A DNA stretch of 64,000 nucleotides. Source: Phanerodontia chrysosporium (lineage: Eukaryota; Basidiomycota; Agaricomycetes; Polyporales; Phanerochaetaceae). Under the pieces are notes generated by a model. That model saw only the letters and a list, made by a program, of their open reading frames with translations. It was not told where the DNA came from and did no database searches. Position numbers and translations under genes: made by a program. The stretch is from positions 248,001-312,000 of the forward strand of contig MJGA01000019.1 in the NCBI GenBank assembly GCA_001910725.1, read 5' to 3'. Positions 11,574 to 23,614 of the stretch are shown here, one piece after another (the first letter of the stretch is position 1; every line of letters starts with the position of its first letter).

Positions 11574-14500
11574 ATGGCATCGCCATCCAATAACTGTCAG
11601 CGCAAAGCGTCGCGGCTGCTCGCCGCGCTCGACAACCCCGACATGCTCCTGGACGACTTTGAGCCAAGCCAAGTCGCCGGCGAGAAGCACGCTCTGAGCA
11701 GCAGCCCCGCCTCGCCGTCAAGCTTCAAGCGGCGTGCAATGGGCTTTGGCCTACGCGCTATGTCCCAAGCGTCGTCTGCAGCAATGCTCTCTAGTGCGTC
11801 GGGAGGAATGCTCAGTCACTGAACCGACCTAACTTGAGTAGTGGGCCGCCCCGGCCTGTCGTCTGGGGACGACCTCGACTTCGACGACGATGACGACGAG
11901 AAACCAGCGCCGTCGCGCAGTTTTACTAACATACGTGGCGACTTTCATATCCATTACGATGTCGAAAGCGCAGTCACGAAGCTAGACGTTGGTGGACAAG
12001 ACCAAGCCGTCAGGTGCGTCACCTCAGTCGGCGACGCGTGCATTCATTCACGCAATGAACCTCAGGCTAGCGGAATTCGTTACAAGAGCTCTAGACAACT
12101 CATCGCATGGGAGCACTGTACAGGATGCTATGGAATACTTGGGTCTGAAGAAGTATGTCAAGCACATCTTGACTGGCCCGGCCATTGACAAAGGAATCCC
12201 ATCCGCAGCAAGATGGACCTATTGCCTGGAGTTGAAGTCCGCCTACTATCTCATCAGATTTTGGGTGTTGCCTGGTGTGTTGCTCAGCTTGACACGGAGT
12301 GTCGCTTATTCTAACGTAGCGTCATCCTAGGATGCTGAAGCAAGAACGCGAGACCGCACACAAAGGAGGCATCCTAGCGTGAGTTTTTGTGAATCTTAAT
12401 ACACGCGTCTACTGCTGATCGACTACACTGATCAGTGATGAGATGGGTCTAGGTAAGTCAGACGCGAGCGTAGGAGACGACGGTAACTCACAAGTCGCGA
12501 CGCAGGCAAAACTGTTCAGATGATCGCGACTATGGCGATGAACATGCCTGGTGAGGATGAGCAGCATAGAACTACCCTTATCGTTGTCCCTGCGGCGCTC
12601 CTACTCCAGGTTCGTCCAGCAAAGCTTGTTGGGCCTGTCCTGTTGGTCTTATGGGTCTTATGCATCAGTGGAAAGAGGAAATCGAGACCAAGACAAATGG
12701 TCTCTTCTCTGTCCATATACAGCATGGCAAAGACAAGCTTAAGAAAGTTGAACAGCTAAAGAAGAAGGATGTATGTCATTTCCCATGCTTCGGTCAGCCG
12801 CGTCTCACGTCGGCTCAGGTTGTCATTACCACGTATCAAACTCTTTGCACGGATTTTGCAACCCCCGATAACGTCGAAGACGACGAAGAGCTAGAGTGGC
12901 TTCTTGATAACGGGTAAGAGCCCGTGAACAATTGCTGGCGCCATTACCGTGCGAATCTAAACAATAACGCAGCGGACCCCTTGCGCGCATGAAGTGGTAT
13001 CGTGTCGTCACAGATGAGGCACAATTCATAAGAAATAGGTATGGGCGATATTAACAAAGGGATTTTGCCTTTTAAACTCTTTACAGGGGTACACGGGCTA
13101 GTAAAGCCTGTGCAATGCTCCGCGCGAAGTACAGGTGGTGTCTTACCGGCACTCCGGTCACTAATACACTGTCAGTTCACGCACACGTGTAACCTGGGTA
13201 ATTCTGATGCTGGCTTCAACAGTGCGGATATCTATGGTTTGATTCGTTTTGGACGCTGGAGGCCGTGGAAGTGAGTCTGATGCAACTGGTGCATTGCGCC
13301 CATCGCCGCTCATCGTGGCTGACTCTCTTCACCAGCGATTGGTATTCGTTCGACGAATATATCGCGAAGATCCAGGTGGTGGACGCACCGTTGGCCGGTG
13401 AGCAATTTCATGGCCTGACGATAGTACTCGTCTAACGAGACGTAGGTCTTCGGGCGCAGGAGGTGCTAAAGCCATTGTTGCTGAGACGCACGAAGGACGC
13501 AGAACTTGTGAGTATCTTTCACGCATAGTATTGCACAGGTGACTCAATATTTACAATCTCGCTACGTAGGAAGGCGAGCCCCTCCTCAAACTGCCGGCGA
13601 AGCATATTGAGATCGTTCGGCTGGAGTTCTCCCGGGACGAGCGCCAGGTATTGCTGACTATTCCTCCGGACTGCATTTTCTTTGTCGCTCACGAATGCAC
13701 GCAGCTCTATGATCACCTTGAGAAGAAGGCCCAGATACAGCTCAACAAATATCTTCGCCAAGGGACAGTTGTCAAGAAGTACGTCGTGTTCTTCCCGTAG
13801 GATTTGAAGGATAGCCTGCTGATGACACTAGCCATTCGGCTGTCCTCGTTCTGATTCTCCGTCTGCGTCAGCTCTGCTGCCACCCGAACCTCGTCTTGGT
13901 ATGTTCAAGCACAGAAGGGTCACGTCCATCGCGAGCTCACGGGTCTTAATGTAGCACGACGACTCGAGCGACCCTTCGATGGCCCTCTCGACTGCTGCCG
14001 AGAAAGAGTTTGAGCGTGCGAAGAAGGTCATGGGTATTCGATGGGCTCTGGATGTGCGTAAGAACGATATATTGCTGTCTAGTGATACTGACCCATGTGT
14101 CCATAGATGAAGAAGAAATTCCTTGAGCGGGCCAAGGAGGCTTTGAAAGACTACGATGCAGAGGACCTCGAAGCGGACGACGGGGTTTGCCCTGTCTGTA
14201 ACGAAAGTACGTCATTCTCCCTAGTTATGCTGTGTTTGTGCTAATTTCATTGGCGACAGTGTTTGTTGGGGACAGCGGTGTGGTGCTGCAATGCGGAGAC
14301 GAAGTTTGTTACGGTTTGTGATGTCCTTGCAGTGTGAAATGACGTGCACGACTCATTGACATATCGACCAGACTGCTGCCGAGAACTAGCCAGTGCACCT
14401 ATCGTCCATGACGGTGTGTTGTGAGTGTATTTCCGTGGAAAGTGGGATGTGGGCACTGACACTGCTTCAGCGGTGAGGCAGATGAAGAGACGAACCTGCG

Positions 14501-15967
14501 CGTCGAAGCAGAGTTTGAGAAGGCCGCCGCAAAGGGCCTCCGCCCATGTACGTTGGAGTTTCTACTCGCTCACCTTTCTTTGGTTGATCAACTCGGTAGG
14601 CCCCACATGCAAGAAGATGAATGATTTGCGCCCTAGTGCCGTCTTCCGTTCCAATGCCTTCAAGCCGACCGAAGAGGAACTACAGGCTGCCACGCGCCGG
14701 CGATATCCAGGATCGTCACGTATGGGCGGGTCTTCAAGCCAGGCGCCGAGTCGCAACGCACTGTCCAAGAAAGTTATAAGCATCGATTCTGATATTGAGT
14801 TGAGCGACAGCTCAGATGAGGACCTCCCGGACCCCGCTGAGCTGCTGCGGAACCACCGCGCGGCGCAAAAGGGGCCCAAGCCAGCTGCCACGCGAAGGGA
14901 AAAGGCAAAGGCAAGGCGTCGGACGACGACGTGAGTGCCATCGCACTGCAGCGCGCCACAGGCTACTTACCTCGCGCGCGCAGGAGATCACCGACATCAC
15001 GATGGAAGACGTCGCGGGGACGAACCAAGTGCAGGAGCCGTCCCGGGACGTGTTCAGGACATGGGCGCACGGCGGCGCGAACGTCGAGCCGAGCGCGAAG
15101 ATGCTCGCGATGATCGAGCTGCTCAAGTCGTGGGAGGCGACGGGGGATAAGACGATCTGTTTCTCGCAGTGTGCGTCGCGCGCATCCTTTCGCTCTGTTT
15201 CTCGTGTTCCTGCAGGGCGGCGGCTGACGGCGTGTGTCGATCGGCAGGGACGTCAATGCTCGACCTTGTCGAGTCGATCTTCATCCGGAACGGCATCCAG
15301 AACCTACGCTACGACGGCTCGATGAACCGCGAGGCGCGCGAGTACGTGCTCGCGCGGTTCAGGCAGCCGGGCGGCCCCGCGTAATCCTGGTCAGGTGCGT
15401 ATTGTTCATGGACTGCGCCCCTGCAGGGTGTTGACGCGCGTATGTGACAGCACAAAGTGTGGCGGCGTGGGCCTTAACCTTACGTCGGCGAACCGTATCA
15501 TCAAGTACGTCAGTCAGCCAGGGATTGGGGGCGGCTACTGATGGACGTGCAGCCTGGATCTGTCGTGGAACTACGCGTCCGAGTCGCAGGCGTATGATCG
15601 CGTGCATCGGCTTGGCCAGGAGAAGGAGGTGTTCGTGAAGCGCCTTGTCGTGAACAACACGCTCGAGGAGCGGTGCGTGTGCACAGCGCTTTGCGAGTGT
15701 CGTATACTGATGGTTACCTGATAGCATGCTGAAATTGCAGGAGACGAAGACCGGCCTAGCAGAGGCAGCGCTCGGCGAGGGCGGCGGCGTCAAGCTACAC
15801 AAGCTGAGCGTAAAGGAGCTGAAGGATGTGAGTGACGCTCCCTCTCGCGGATCTATCCTGTGATTGACGCGGCGCAGCTGTTCGGATTGTCAAAGCCTCA
15901 GCCCAAACCGCACAATCAGTCGACTCTGAACCGCTACAGACAAGGCTCGGACTCGGACGAAGAGTAG
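11574..15967 (+). CDS. Uls1/Rad5-like SNF2 translocase with embedded RING finger
   Basis: SNF2-family DNA translocase of the Rad5/Rad16/Uls1 group, with a RING domain between the two helicase lobes; family roles are SUMO-targeted ubiquitylation and DNA-damage tolerance. Visible motifs: LLPGVEVRLLSHQ, Walker A DEMGLGKT (about 12430-12515), LIVVPAALL, the motif II variant VVTDEAQF (about 13005-13025), YRWCLTGTPVTN, the RING CPVC ... CGDEVCYDCC ... CPTC (about 14190-14610), DKTICFSQ, then TKCGGVGLNLTSANRII and DRVHRLGQEKEV. More than fifteen short introns. The RING histidine is an aspartate: the codon at 14298-14300 is GAC where CAC is expected. One-base losses near 14894 and in the CCCC run at 15375-15378 interrupt the frame; restoring them gives continuous family sequence. 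Confidence 0.85.
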
Positions 15968-16690
15968 AGTCGCCACAGCACCTCTTATTCCCGCAATGTA
16001 CTGTTCTTTTACAGCATACCCGAGTACGTACTTCTTCATATTTTGTATCATATAGCTTGCAGTTAGTCTCTCGCAAGGGGTATATAATGTATGTGCTTCT
16101 AACACCAATAGGGTCCACGCGCCCCGACCAAGCTCTGTGGCCTGCGATTATCTGAGCGGTCTTGGACTCGACAGAAGACTATTGGCTGCCGGTGTAATGT
16201 TCTGGAATGCTGCCCCGACATCCAATTGCTGCATCGCTCATCCGAGATGAACGGTAGGCTCCGCACAGGACGCGCAGGGCGAACTAGAATCTGCGCTTGA
16301 GCGGCTGAAATGCAAGTATCTGCCAGGAGAAGATCAGATATGAATGGTCTGGAACGACTGCAGCCGTAAACGCGTCGCGCTACTGGACGTGCGCTCGCAG
16401 CTAGATAGCTAGATAGGGAGCTAACTGTGCTCTGCACTGGCCAGATGGGCCTCCGAGCCTCCAGCCCCACACGCGCATTCCGATGTGACACCGCAGTCGG
16501 CGCCATGCGGTCCTTTCATCTCGCGAGATTAGGGCAGCTCCTCGGGCGACATGTCGAGAGTAGGTGGTAGGAAACTAAGCTAGGTAGTACAGTAGTTTTA
16601 CATGATGATCCCACAGAGAAAGCAAGAACAAGATCCGGACCAGCGGAGCGACGACCTCTATGTGCTACACCTCATGCACGCGCGTACCTC
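15968..16690. other. Intergenic, 0.7 kb
   Basis: This lies between the 3' ends of two convergent genes. Short open frames exist on both strands but none shows a motif or a consistent intron pattern. Confidence 0.4.
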
Positions 16691-17336
16691 TTAGACAAAG
16701 GAGCCGTGAATGAGGGCGTCCCAGGCGGTGTTCTTCGACTGCAGGGTACCGATGAGGTCCGGCCGCGATGCACGGTGGTGGTCGGCGTCCGCACGTGTCG
16801 CAGGTGGCGGCGCAGAAGCGTCGTGCCGCGGCATGCTGACGTGCTCGGGTATCGAGACGGAAGAGTCTGCGCGCGACAGCGCGGGCGGGCTCTGTGCGCG
16901 AGAGGGGCATGAGCGACCGCAGGCTGCGGCGCACGCGGGCGCAGGATCAGGCGACTCACCGACGGCGTCCCTCGTGACGCGCTAGACGCTCCGGCGGCGT
17001 GCGTGGGTGCGTGCGGCCGGGCGGCGGGAAGCTCGGGCGAGGGCGGGAAGAAGGCGGGGCTCGCGGTGCCCGACGTCGTCGTCGAGGAACGTGTGCAAGC
17101 GGCACGTTTCTGCGCAGCACGGGGTGTGTTCAGTCGGGGGGCGTGTCCAGGCGGACGCGCGACGCATGCGGTTCGGGCTCAAGCAGGGAGTGCAAGGCTC
17201 ACGGGAGACAGTATCGACCCGAGCAGGGCGCGCAGGTGCGTAACGTGGGCGTCGTGGTGGTCGTCCTGGTTGCCCTGCGCGCGGCGGCCGTCAGTCGTTG
17301 TGTAAGGCAGGACACGACGCAGGGGGCACTCACCAT
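16691..17336 (-). CDS. Four-exon small hypothetical protein (about 140 aa)
   Basis: I do not recognise this protein. The gene is assembled from splice sites: the first coding exon is only the ATG (17334-17336), directly followed by GTGAGTG, then three exons joined in phase 0. The product starts MGNQDDHHDAHVTHLRALLG, has a low-complexity middle rich in Ser, Ala and Pro, and ends in a non-repetitive hydrophobic stretch, LIGTLQSKNTAWDALIHGSFV, just before the stop. A TATA box lies about 100 bases upstream at the right position. The end block is the only part likely to be conserved and could be a short binding motif. No signal peptide or membrane segment is visible. Confidence 0.6.
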
Positions 17337-17866
17337 GGTGTGGGGTATCGTCGCAAGAGACGGTGTTGCGATGTGGGGGGTGCGGGGTGCGGGGTAGCAG
17401 AGCGCGTCTGAGACAAAACGTCCTCCTCAGTTTATATAGGGGTTGGGCTGCGCATGTTGCACCGCCTGTTTTCCATCTCCTTCGTGACTATAACGTCAAA
17501 TTCGGGCCCTATCTCCACCCCGGATCACCCTGACCGGCCAGTGCATTCGGAAACAGCTCTGTGCATTGAGTGGGAATCAATGCCGGAGGAGCCATGATGC
17601 AGATGCCCGTGGCTCGCGAGGGAGAGTCTCGACTTTCCGGGGATCTTCCACAGGGAAACGACACGCCTGCGCCTCCCACGACGCTGGCGTGCTCGGCGGC
17701 AGAGCGTGCGACACTACGACGTTAGTCGCTGGCACTGGCAGAGGTGGTGCCTTCCTCCTAAGTATGCAACAAACGATGCCGCCGTCATCCCTTCGGACAA
17801 CAGCGCATGATCGCACTCTGCGACGCAGCGCGATTAAGCTGGAGCATTACCCCCTCCTATTGTAGC
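17337..17866. other. Intergenic, with promoter of the small minus-strand gene
   Basis: Contains the 5' leader and TATA box of the upstream minus-strand gene. The remainder up to the stop codon of the SDR gene shows no coding signal. Confidence 0.4.
17431..17438 (-). promoter_or_regulatory. TATA box
   Basis: On the minus strand this reads TATATAAA, about 95 bases before the ATG at 17336, and supports the existence of that gene. Confidence 0.55.
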
Positions 17867-18928
17867 CTAGACAACAACGTCTTCAGGCCGGTTCAATAAT
17901 CGACCCTCCATGCCCCCCTCTACCATTATCACTTGCCCTGTAACATGACCGGACAACACGGAGGACGAGAGCACCAAGACCTGGTTCGCCACATCTTGTG
18001 GCTCGGCTACCTTTCTCAGAGGGGTTCTGGGATCGACATGTCATATGGACGGGCGCGAGCAGCACGACAGAAGCGGACGTACGTGGCAAGAGCCTGATAA
18101 ACCACCGCGGGATTCTCCAGCGCCGACGCCGCCATAGGCGTGCGGACCCACCCAGGTGCCACGCAGTTGACGCGTCCTTTCGGGGCGATCTTAACAATCT
18201 CGTTCTTCAGCGACATCGTCAGGCCATACATCATAGCTGCACCAAGCGTGCGGGACCTGATAGTGAGCATCCCCGCAGGGTGACGTGCGCGAGAAGGGAG
18301 GGCGCACCGCTCTTGCACGCCGCATAGTCGGCGTGGCCGGCCTCGCCGTACTTGCCCGCGGTGCTGCCGATCAGCACGACCGCCGCCTTCTCGCGCGCGG
18401 CAGCGTCCGCGCGCTCCAGGCCGCGCAGATACGCGCGGACGACGAGGAAGCTTGACGTGAGGTCTGTCGCGACTGTCGCGTTCCACTGCGCGAGCGTCAT
18501 GCGTGCGACCGGGACGTCCTCCGGCGGCCAGTACCCGTGGTTCACGACCACGACCTGCACGGGCCCGAACGCCGCGCTCGCTTCGTCAAACATGCGCTGC
18601 ACGGCGTCCTCCTGCGTTAGGTCCGCCTGCACGCGCTGCACCTGCGTCCCGATGCTGAACTCGGCTTCGAGCACAGCCAGCGTTGCTGGGCTCGAGCGAT
18701 AGTGGCAGGACACCCTAGCACCCTGCTCTGTTTCACGCGGTCAGATTGCCGTATCCGTAGCTCGCGATTGGTGGAGGTTGAGCGACTGACTGAGGAACTG
18801 TCGGGCGGTCTCCAGACCTATTCCGCCACTCGCACCTATAAGAGCAGCGTTAACGTCTCGTTCAAAGTCCCCTCACCGCGGATATGACCTGTTACAAGTA
18901 CGTGAACATCCTTGAGGCCTAAATCCAT
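17867..18928 (-). CDS. Short-chain dehydrogenase/reductase (SDR)
   Basis: Classical NAD(P)-dependent SDR; the substrate cannot be told from sequence. The cofactor glycine motif is VLVTGASGGIGLETA, followed by VVVNHGYW (the N-A-G-like motif), the serine of the active site in VVLIGSTAGKYG, and the catalytic YxxxK in DYAACKS. The chain continues NCVAPGWVRTPM and ends GQVIMVEGGMEGRLL. The start is set by the ATG at 18928, which places the glycine motif about 14 residues from the N-terminus. Four introns restore one frame, including one that splits the glycine motif (after GTAACAG) and one directly after the active-site Lys-Ser (donor GTGCGCC, acceptor GGTGCAG). No frame damage is seen, and length is normal for the family. 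Confidence 0.8.
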
Positions 18929-19425
18929 GGTGTTGTTTGTGAGAGTCGTCGTGGAGAAAAAGTATGACTCTCAGAACCAGACGATGGGGTCTCTCGGCAA
19001 ACACCGGCTGGCACATCGAAAACCTCGAATAAGTTATGTCGACGGTCTTCCTGGTATGAATTTCACTTTGGACGCATACGTAAGGTGTCTATGAAGATAA
19101 GAAAAGACCCAAGGATAAAAAAAAAGATAAAAAAAGAGCGTTGTAGGAGATAACTTGCAGGAATAACCTGCATAGGCAGGGTCGAGCGTGCTCCGGTTCA
19201 CGTCGTAGAGGGCTCCCCGTAGCATGTTATTACCGTAGCAGGCGCAAGGCGAGCTCTTCGACACACGAAGCCACTCCTAGGCTATCGCACTCTGTAACTC
19301 TCATCGATGCCATGCCGCACACCCCGGCGTGTCATCTCTTTGGCACTGAACCTCAATAATACTACAGTTCCAGTAGTCAACGCGATACAGAAGGAAAACA
19401 CGAGCGAAAGCGACGTCTATTCAAC
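18929..19425. other. Intergenic between SDR promoter and beta-adaptin 3' end
   Basis: Contains an A-rich run (about 19115-19135) and no supported gene. It combines the promoter of the SDR gene with the 3' flank of the adaptin gene. Confidence 0.4.
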
Positions 19426-22034
19426 CTAGAAGAGACCAAGCAGGTCGTCCTGCGCCTGCTGCGGCTGCGCGGGCGCGGGCGACGCTGACTGGAGGGCGGA
19501 CGGAGTCTGCGGGGGCACGGGCGATGGCGCGAGGGGCGTTGCGCCGAAGGACAACCCACCGAGACCGCCCACCCCGTTCTGCGGGGCCGGCGCGGCTGTG
19601 CTCGCAAGGCCGACGTTGCCGAAGATCGAGACGAGGTCGTCGAGCGGGTTGCTGGATGTGCCGGCGAGCAGGTTCGCGGCGGCGGGCGTTGCGGCAAGTG
19701 CGGCCGTCGCGGCGATCCCGGACGGCTGCTCGTCGGCGGCCGGGTCGTCGAAGTTGAGCAGGTTCTCGGACTGCTGGCCCGCGACGACGGTCTGCAGCGC
19801 CTTCTGTGTGACCTGCTTCTCGTCGAGACTGAAGAGGACCGTGAGCTGTGTATATGCGAGGCAGACGTCAGGTGGTACGCACTCTCCCACACCCTTGGGT
19901 ATTGCGTCGGCACCGATGCGTCCCCGCCCGACAAAAGTCTCTGACGGCTTGTGGTACACACTGGCTAGTGAAGATATCTCTCCCAGCAGCTCCTCGAGGA
20001 GTGCGGGCGATACCGTTGTCCGGGGTAATGATATTGGTGGTCGGTGCGCAAGGACGACATTCTGGGACCCGATAAGCACATGCCGGTCATGACGGTGCGC
20101 GGCAACGCACCTTTGCAGCTCCTGGGTCTGTCGACAGCAATCGCCAGTAGATGTATGCTCGGTCCCTGACGTCAGGTGAATCACAGTCTTTCGTTGCGGT
20201 ATTCAGGATACGCTGCACTAGTCCCTGTGACGAGTCGGGCTTCCGCAAGAAGAGTTTGACGACTGCCGTGAGCGTTTGCAGTTGTACCTGGATGACGAAT
20301 GAGAACGATCGACGCTCAGAGCATTCGCGCGACTTACAGGGTATGACTCTTCTGTGAACGTTTCGACAAAGATGCCGAGCAGTTCGTCTGCGTTATCGAT
20401 CTTGTTGGCGTACTCGCCGATAATCCATATCAGGGACGCCTTGGCCTCTGGCTCGTCCAGCTCGTCGAGATTGGCGCATAGTGTCGGGATGATACCTTCG
20501 TACGTCGAGGGGTATTTTCGGAAGATATCCTGCACAGCAGTTAATGTAAGGTAGTGCATCTCCCGGGTTTGCGCCGCACCTTCATCACTACGACCGCTTC
20601 CTGTACGACATAGCTCACGCGGGTACCGATAAGCTCAAGTAGTACGTTGACGCAACGCTCGGCGGCTTCGTCAATTTTAATGGCGGTTTGTCCGATGGCC
20701 TTGATACTCCGACGGACAAAGTCGACGTCCACTTCAGACGCGTACCTGATATTCCGTCAGTCGAGTTATACCCTAGAACAATATTCTACATACTCCTTGA
20801 GTTCGCTGAGAAGCGCGTCGACGTTGCCCTCACCCGCGAGTCGAACCATTATATCGAGCTTTTCCACCTTGACATATAATGGGTCGTTGTATTTGCAGAA
20901 GAACACGCGCATTTCGTTTGACAAGAGCTCCGGCCTCTTCTGCAGGAGGAGGTTGATGTTGCGAAGCGCAACCCATTGCACCTCAGGGGGATTCGAGAGC
21001 AGGGTTACAAGCGGTGGGGCCATCTTCCGAACCAGTTGCTTCGTGAGGTTTTCTGACTGCACGTTCCGCATGTGGATCATGATAACCTACATAGATCCAG
21101 ATAAGCGGTATGGGTGTACGTTGAATGTATTTGCACACACCTTCACCGCAGCAAGTACCACGCTCGCATTTGCGTGCTGGAACTGGGGAATGACTCGCTC
21201 GCATATGTGCTCGCTCTCCTGGTCATTTTCAGTCTCGTAACGCGCCAGCGCGTTCAAGATTGCGACTCGTCCCCACTCCGAGCACTCGTTCAGGGCTATG
21301 AGCAGCTTGCTGAGGACATTGCTCGTGATCACGAAGATGTCTTCAGTCGAGCCAGCAGCGACAGCGGAGTTATGGATATCTGTCAGCGCTGCGACAGTGT
21401 TGGCAACGACCTGCTTCACTAAGCTCTTCCAGTAAACTCCGCAACAAGGTACGGCGTACCATGGGGTTGCTGTCCGCAATCATCTCCCGCAGCGTCTCCA
21501 AGAAACCGTTCTCGATGACGAGCTCAGGCTTCAAGTCGTACAGCTTCGCGACACAGAGAGCCGCGGTCTTGCGCACGTAGGGGTTCTCGTCCCGCAAGCA
21601 CTTCTGGAGGGGATCGCACAGATAGTCGATGATCTTCTCCGCACGAAGGCAGCCCATAGTCCGGATTGCCAAAGCGCGTACAAGCGGGTTGGGGTCATCT
21701 GTATCCTTGACGAAGGTGTTCACTGCTAGAATGACAAGTTCCGGCTGTGTCTTGGCGTAGTTCATCAGGTACAGGTATACGAGCTTCTTCTGCTCGAGGT
21801 CGTCCGTCTGCATGTTCTTCAGTACGTCAGGGAACAGGCCACTGACATCTGTACTACGTTTTAGTTCCATGAACCACCAAGAGTGGCCATAAAGACATAC
21901 ACACCCTTCTGGACTGTCATGTTCGCGATGACCCGCTTGATGGCATCCTTGCGCTTCTCCTTGTATTCACTGTTAAGGTCGGCAGCAAGCTCGAAGTTCT
22001 CGCCTTTACGCGGAGGAGCGCGGAAGCTGGCCAT
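19426..22034 (-). CDS. AP complex beta-adaptin (large subunit)
   Basis: Large beta subunit of a clathrin adaptor complex (AP-1 or AP-2; the sequence does not separate these with confidence), acting in vesicle formation at the trans-Golgi/endosome or plasma membrane. The adaptin N-terminal solenoid is evident: [20 protein letters not shown], then [33 protein letters not shown] and [18 protein letters not shown], with seven or more exons in good phase. The C-terminal hinge is Ala/Pro/Gln-rich and the protein ends in DDLLGLF, a clathrin-box-like motif, at the very last residues. There is no room for an appendage (ear) domain, as is usual for fungal beta subunits. The ATG at 22034 gives the conserved [12 protein letters not shown] start. 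Confidence 0.9.
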
Positions 22035-22344
22035 GGGGACCGCAGATCGTGAAGTCAGGCACCGGACCAAGAGGAGAAGAAGAGAGTGACGGGGCGAAGG
22101 CGTAGCAGGACGTGGCAAGATGTTACAGACGAGAGGGATGGGGACGATGGACGTAACCGCGCCGCGGTAAGCTGGCGTGTAATTAGCAATGGTAAGTAGA
22201 GTAAGCCGTCTTCAATGATTGGGCATCAGAACTTCAGCTTACTTGGGTAAGAAGCCTCATTGACCCGATAAGCTTTCGCGTCTCTCTTCTGATTTCTCTC
22301 CTCTTCATCCGCCACAAAATAAGCCGGCCCGCCACATTCTCGCT
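22035..22344. promoter_or_regulatory. Bidirectional promoter region
   Basis: About 310 bases lie between the start codons of beta-adaptin (minus) and RRP41 (plus). Both genes must take their promoters from here. No strong TATA box is visible, as expected for housekeeping genes. Confidence 0.5.
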
Positions 22345-23286
22345 ATGGTGCGTCTGCACATCTGACTAGTCATCTACCGCTGCTTATCCTTATTAAAGGG
22401 CTCTAGAGTAGAAATCTTGAACGATGATGGCTATCGTTCGGACGGCAGGCGGCAGTTCGAGCTCAGAGACATTACCATGGACCTCTCCCAGCGAGGGACG
22501 GCAGACGGCTCCGCCATGATCACGCATGGCTTGACACAAGTTCTTGTATCTGTTTTTGGTCCAAGAGAAGCCAAGATGCGCTCACAGACGCTTCATGACC
22601 GCGCCGTTCTGAACGTAGAGGTCAACATTGCACCGTTCAGCACGGGGGAACGGAGGAAAAGGAACCGCGGGGATAAGTGAGTGCAGCTCTTGTCATATGG
22701 GCCTGCCGTACGAGATCTGCTGCGAAGACCGGCCGTGGCTGGGAATGGCTAACTTCGGTTACATAGACGCATACTGGAGTTCGCCTCCGCTATCAAGTCG
22801 ACCTTCGAGCCAGTCGTTCAGACAAACCTCTACCCGCGGTCGCAGATCGACATCTTCGTGCACGTCTTGCAGCAGGATGGCGGGCTTTTGCAGGCCAGCA
22901 TCAACGCAACTACCCTTGCCCTAGTCGGCGCGGGCATACCCTTGCTGGATCTGGTCTGCGCCGTGACTGGCGGCGTCCACTCGTCATCACCTATGCTGGA
23001 CCTTACCACCCTCGAGGAGAACGATATCCCTCATCTCACCGTCGCTGTCATGCCCAAAACTGGCAGCGTTACCCTTGTGACAATGGAGACGCGTCTGCAC
23101 GTCGACCGATTCGCGGACATCTTCAAGCTTGCGTGCGAAGCAGGGCAAGTCATCCACAAGGAGATGAAGCGGGCCGTACGCGCACGCACGCGGAGGTTGG
23201 TAGATGCTATGGATGTCGGTGCCAGGCCATCCGGCGGTGCTGGAGAGCATGTAGACACAGACGTCGCGATGAATGACTATGAATGA
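22345..23286 (+). CDS. RRP41: Exosome core subunit Rrp41/Ski6 (RNase PH fold)
   Basis: Structural subunit of the RNA exosome ring, acting in 3'-5' RNA decay and processing. Begins with VEILNDDGYRSDGRRQFELR, the hallmark of Rrp41, then the RNase PH domain (QVLVSVFGPREAK, RSQIDIFVHVLQQDGGLL, INATTLALVGAGIPL, DLVCAVTGG). About 255 residues, a normal family length. The first coding exon is only ATG: an intron begins immediately (GTGCGTC...TTAAAG) and the protein continues GSRVEIL. A second intron follows RNRGDK. The C-terminus carries a short acidic tail. Confidence 0.9.
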
Positions 23287-23614
23287 ATGAGGTATTGCGC
23301 AGCCCTCGGAGTGACGCTAATCCACCGCTTTGGTAGCAGGCCCCTTCACGCCCTTTGTGCCTTTCGACGCGACCGCCGGCAAAATGTGGAGGCGCAAAAA
23401 CGTGTAGGTGTCCAGGCCTAAATTCCGTGTCTCAGCTGATGGCTGGTGGCCGTCCTGATCGCCTCTGATAATGGGCCACGAAGCGAACAAATAAAGGAAG
23501 AAAACGCAAGGCTGTATTACCTACATAAAGCGACCTCTCGCCCTCGCCCCGCCATCCTCACTCTGACCCATACCACCATCACCACAGTTACCATCACGCA
23601 AACCTCTGATCTTC
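23287..23614. other. Intergenic, 0.33 kb
   Basis: Holds the 3' flank of RRP41 and the pyrimidine-rich leader of the next gene; no gene is supported. Confidence 0.4.
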
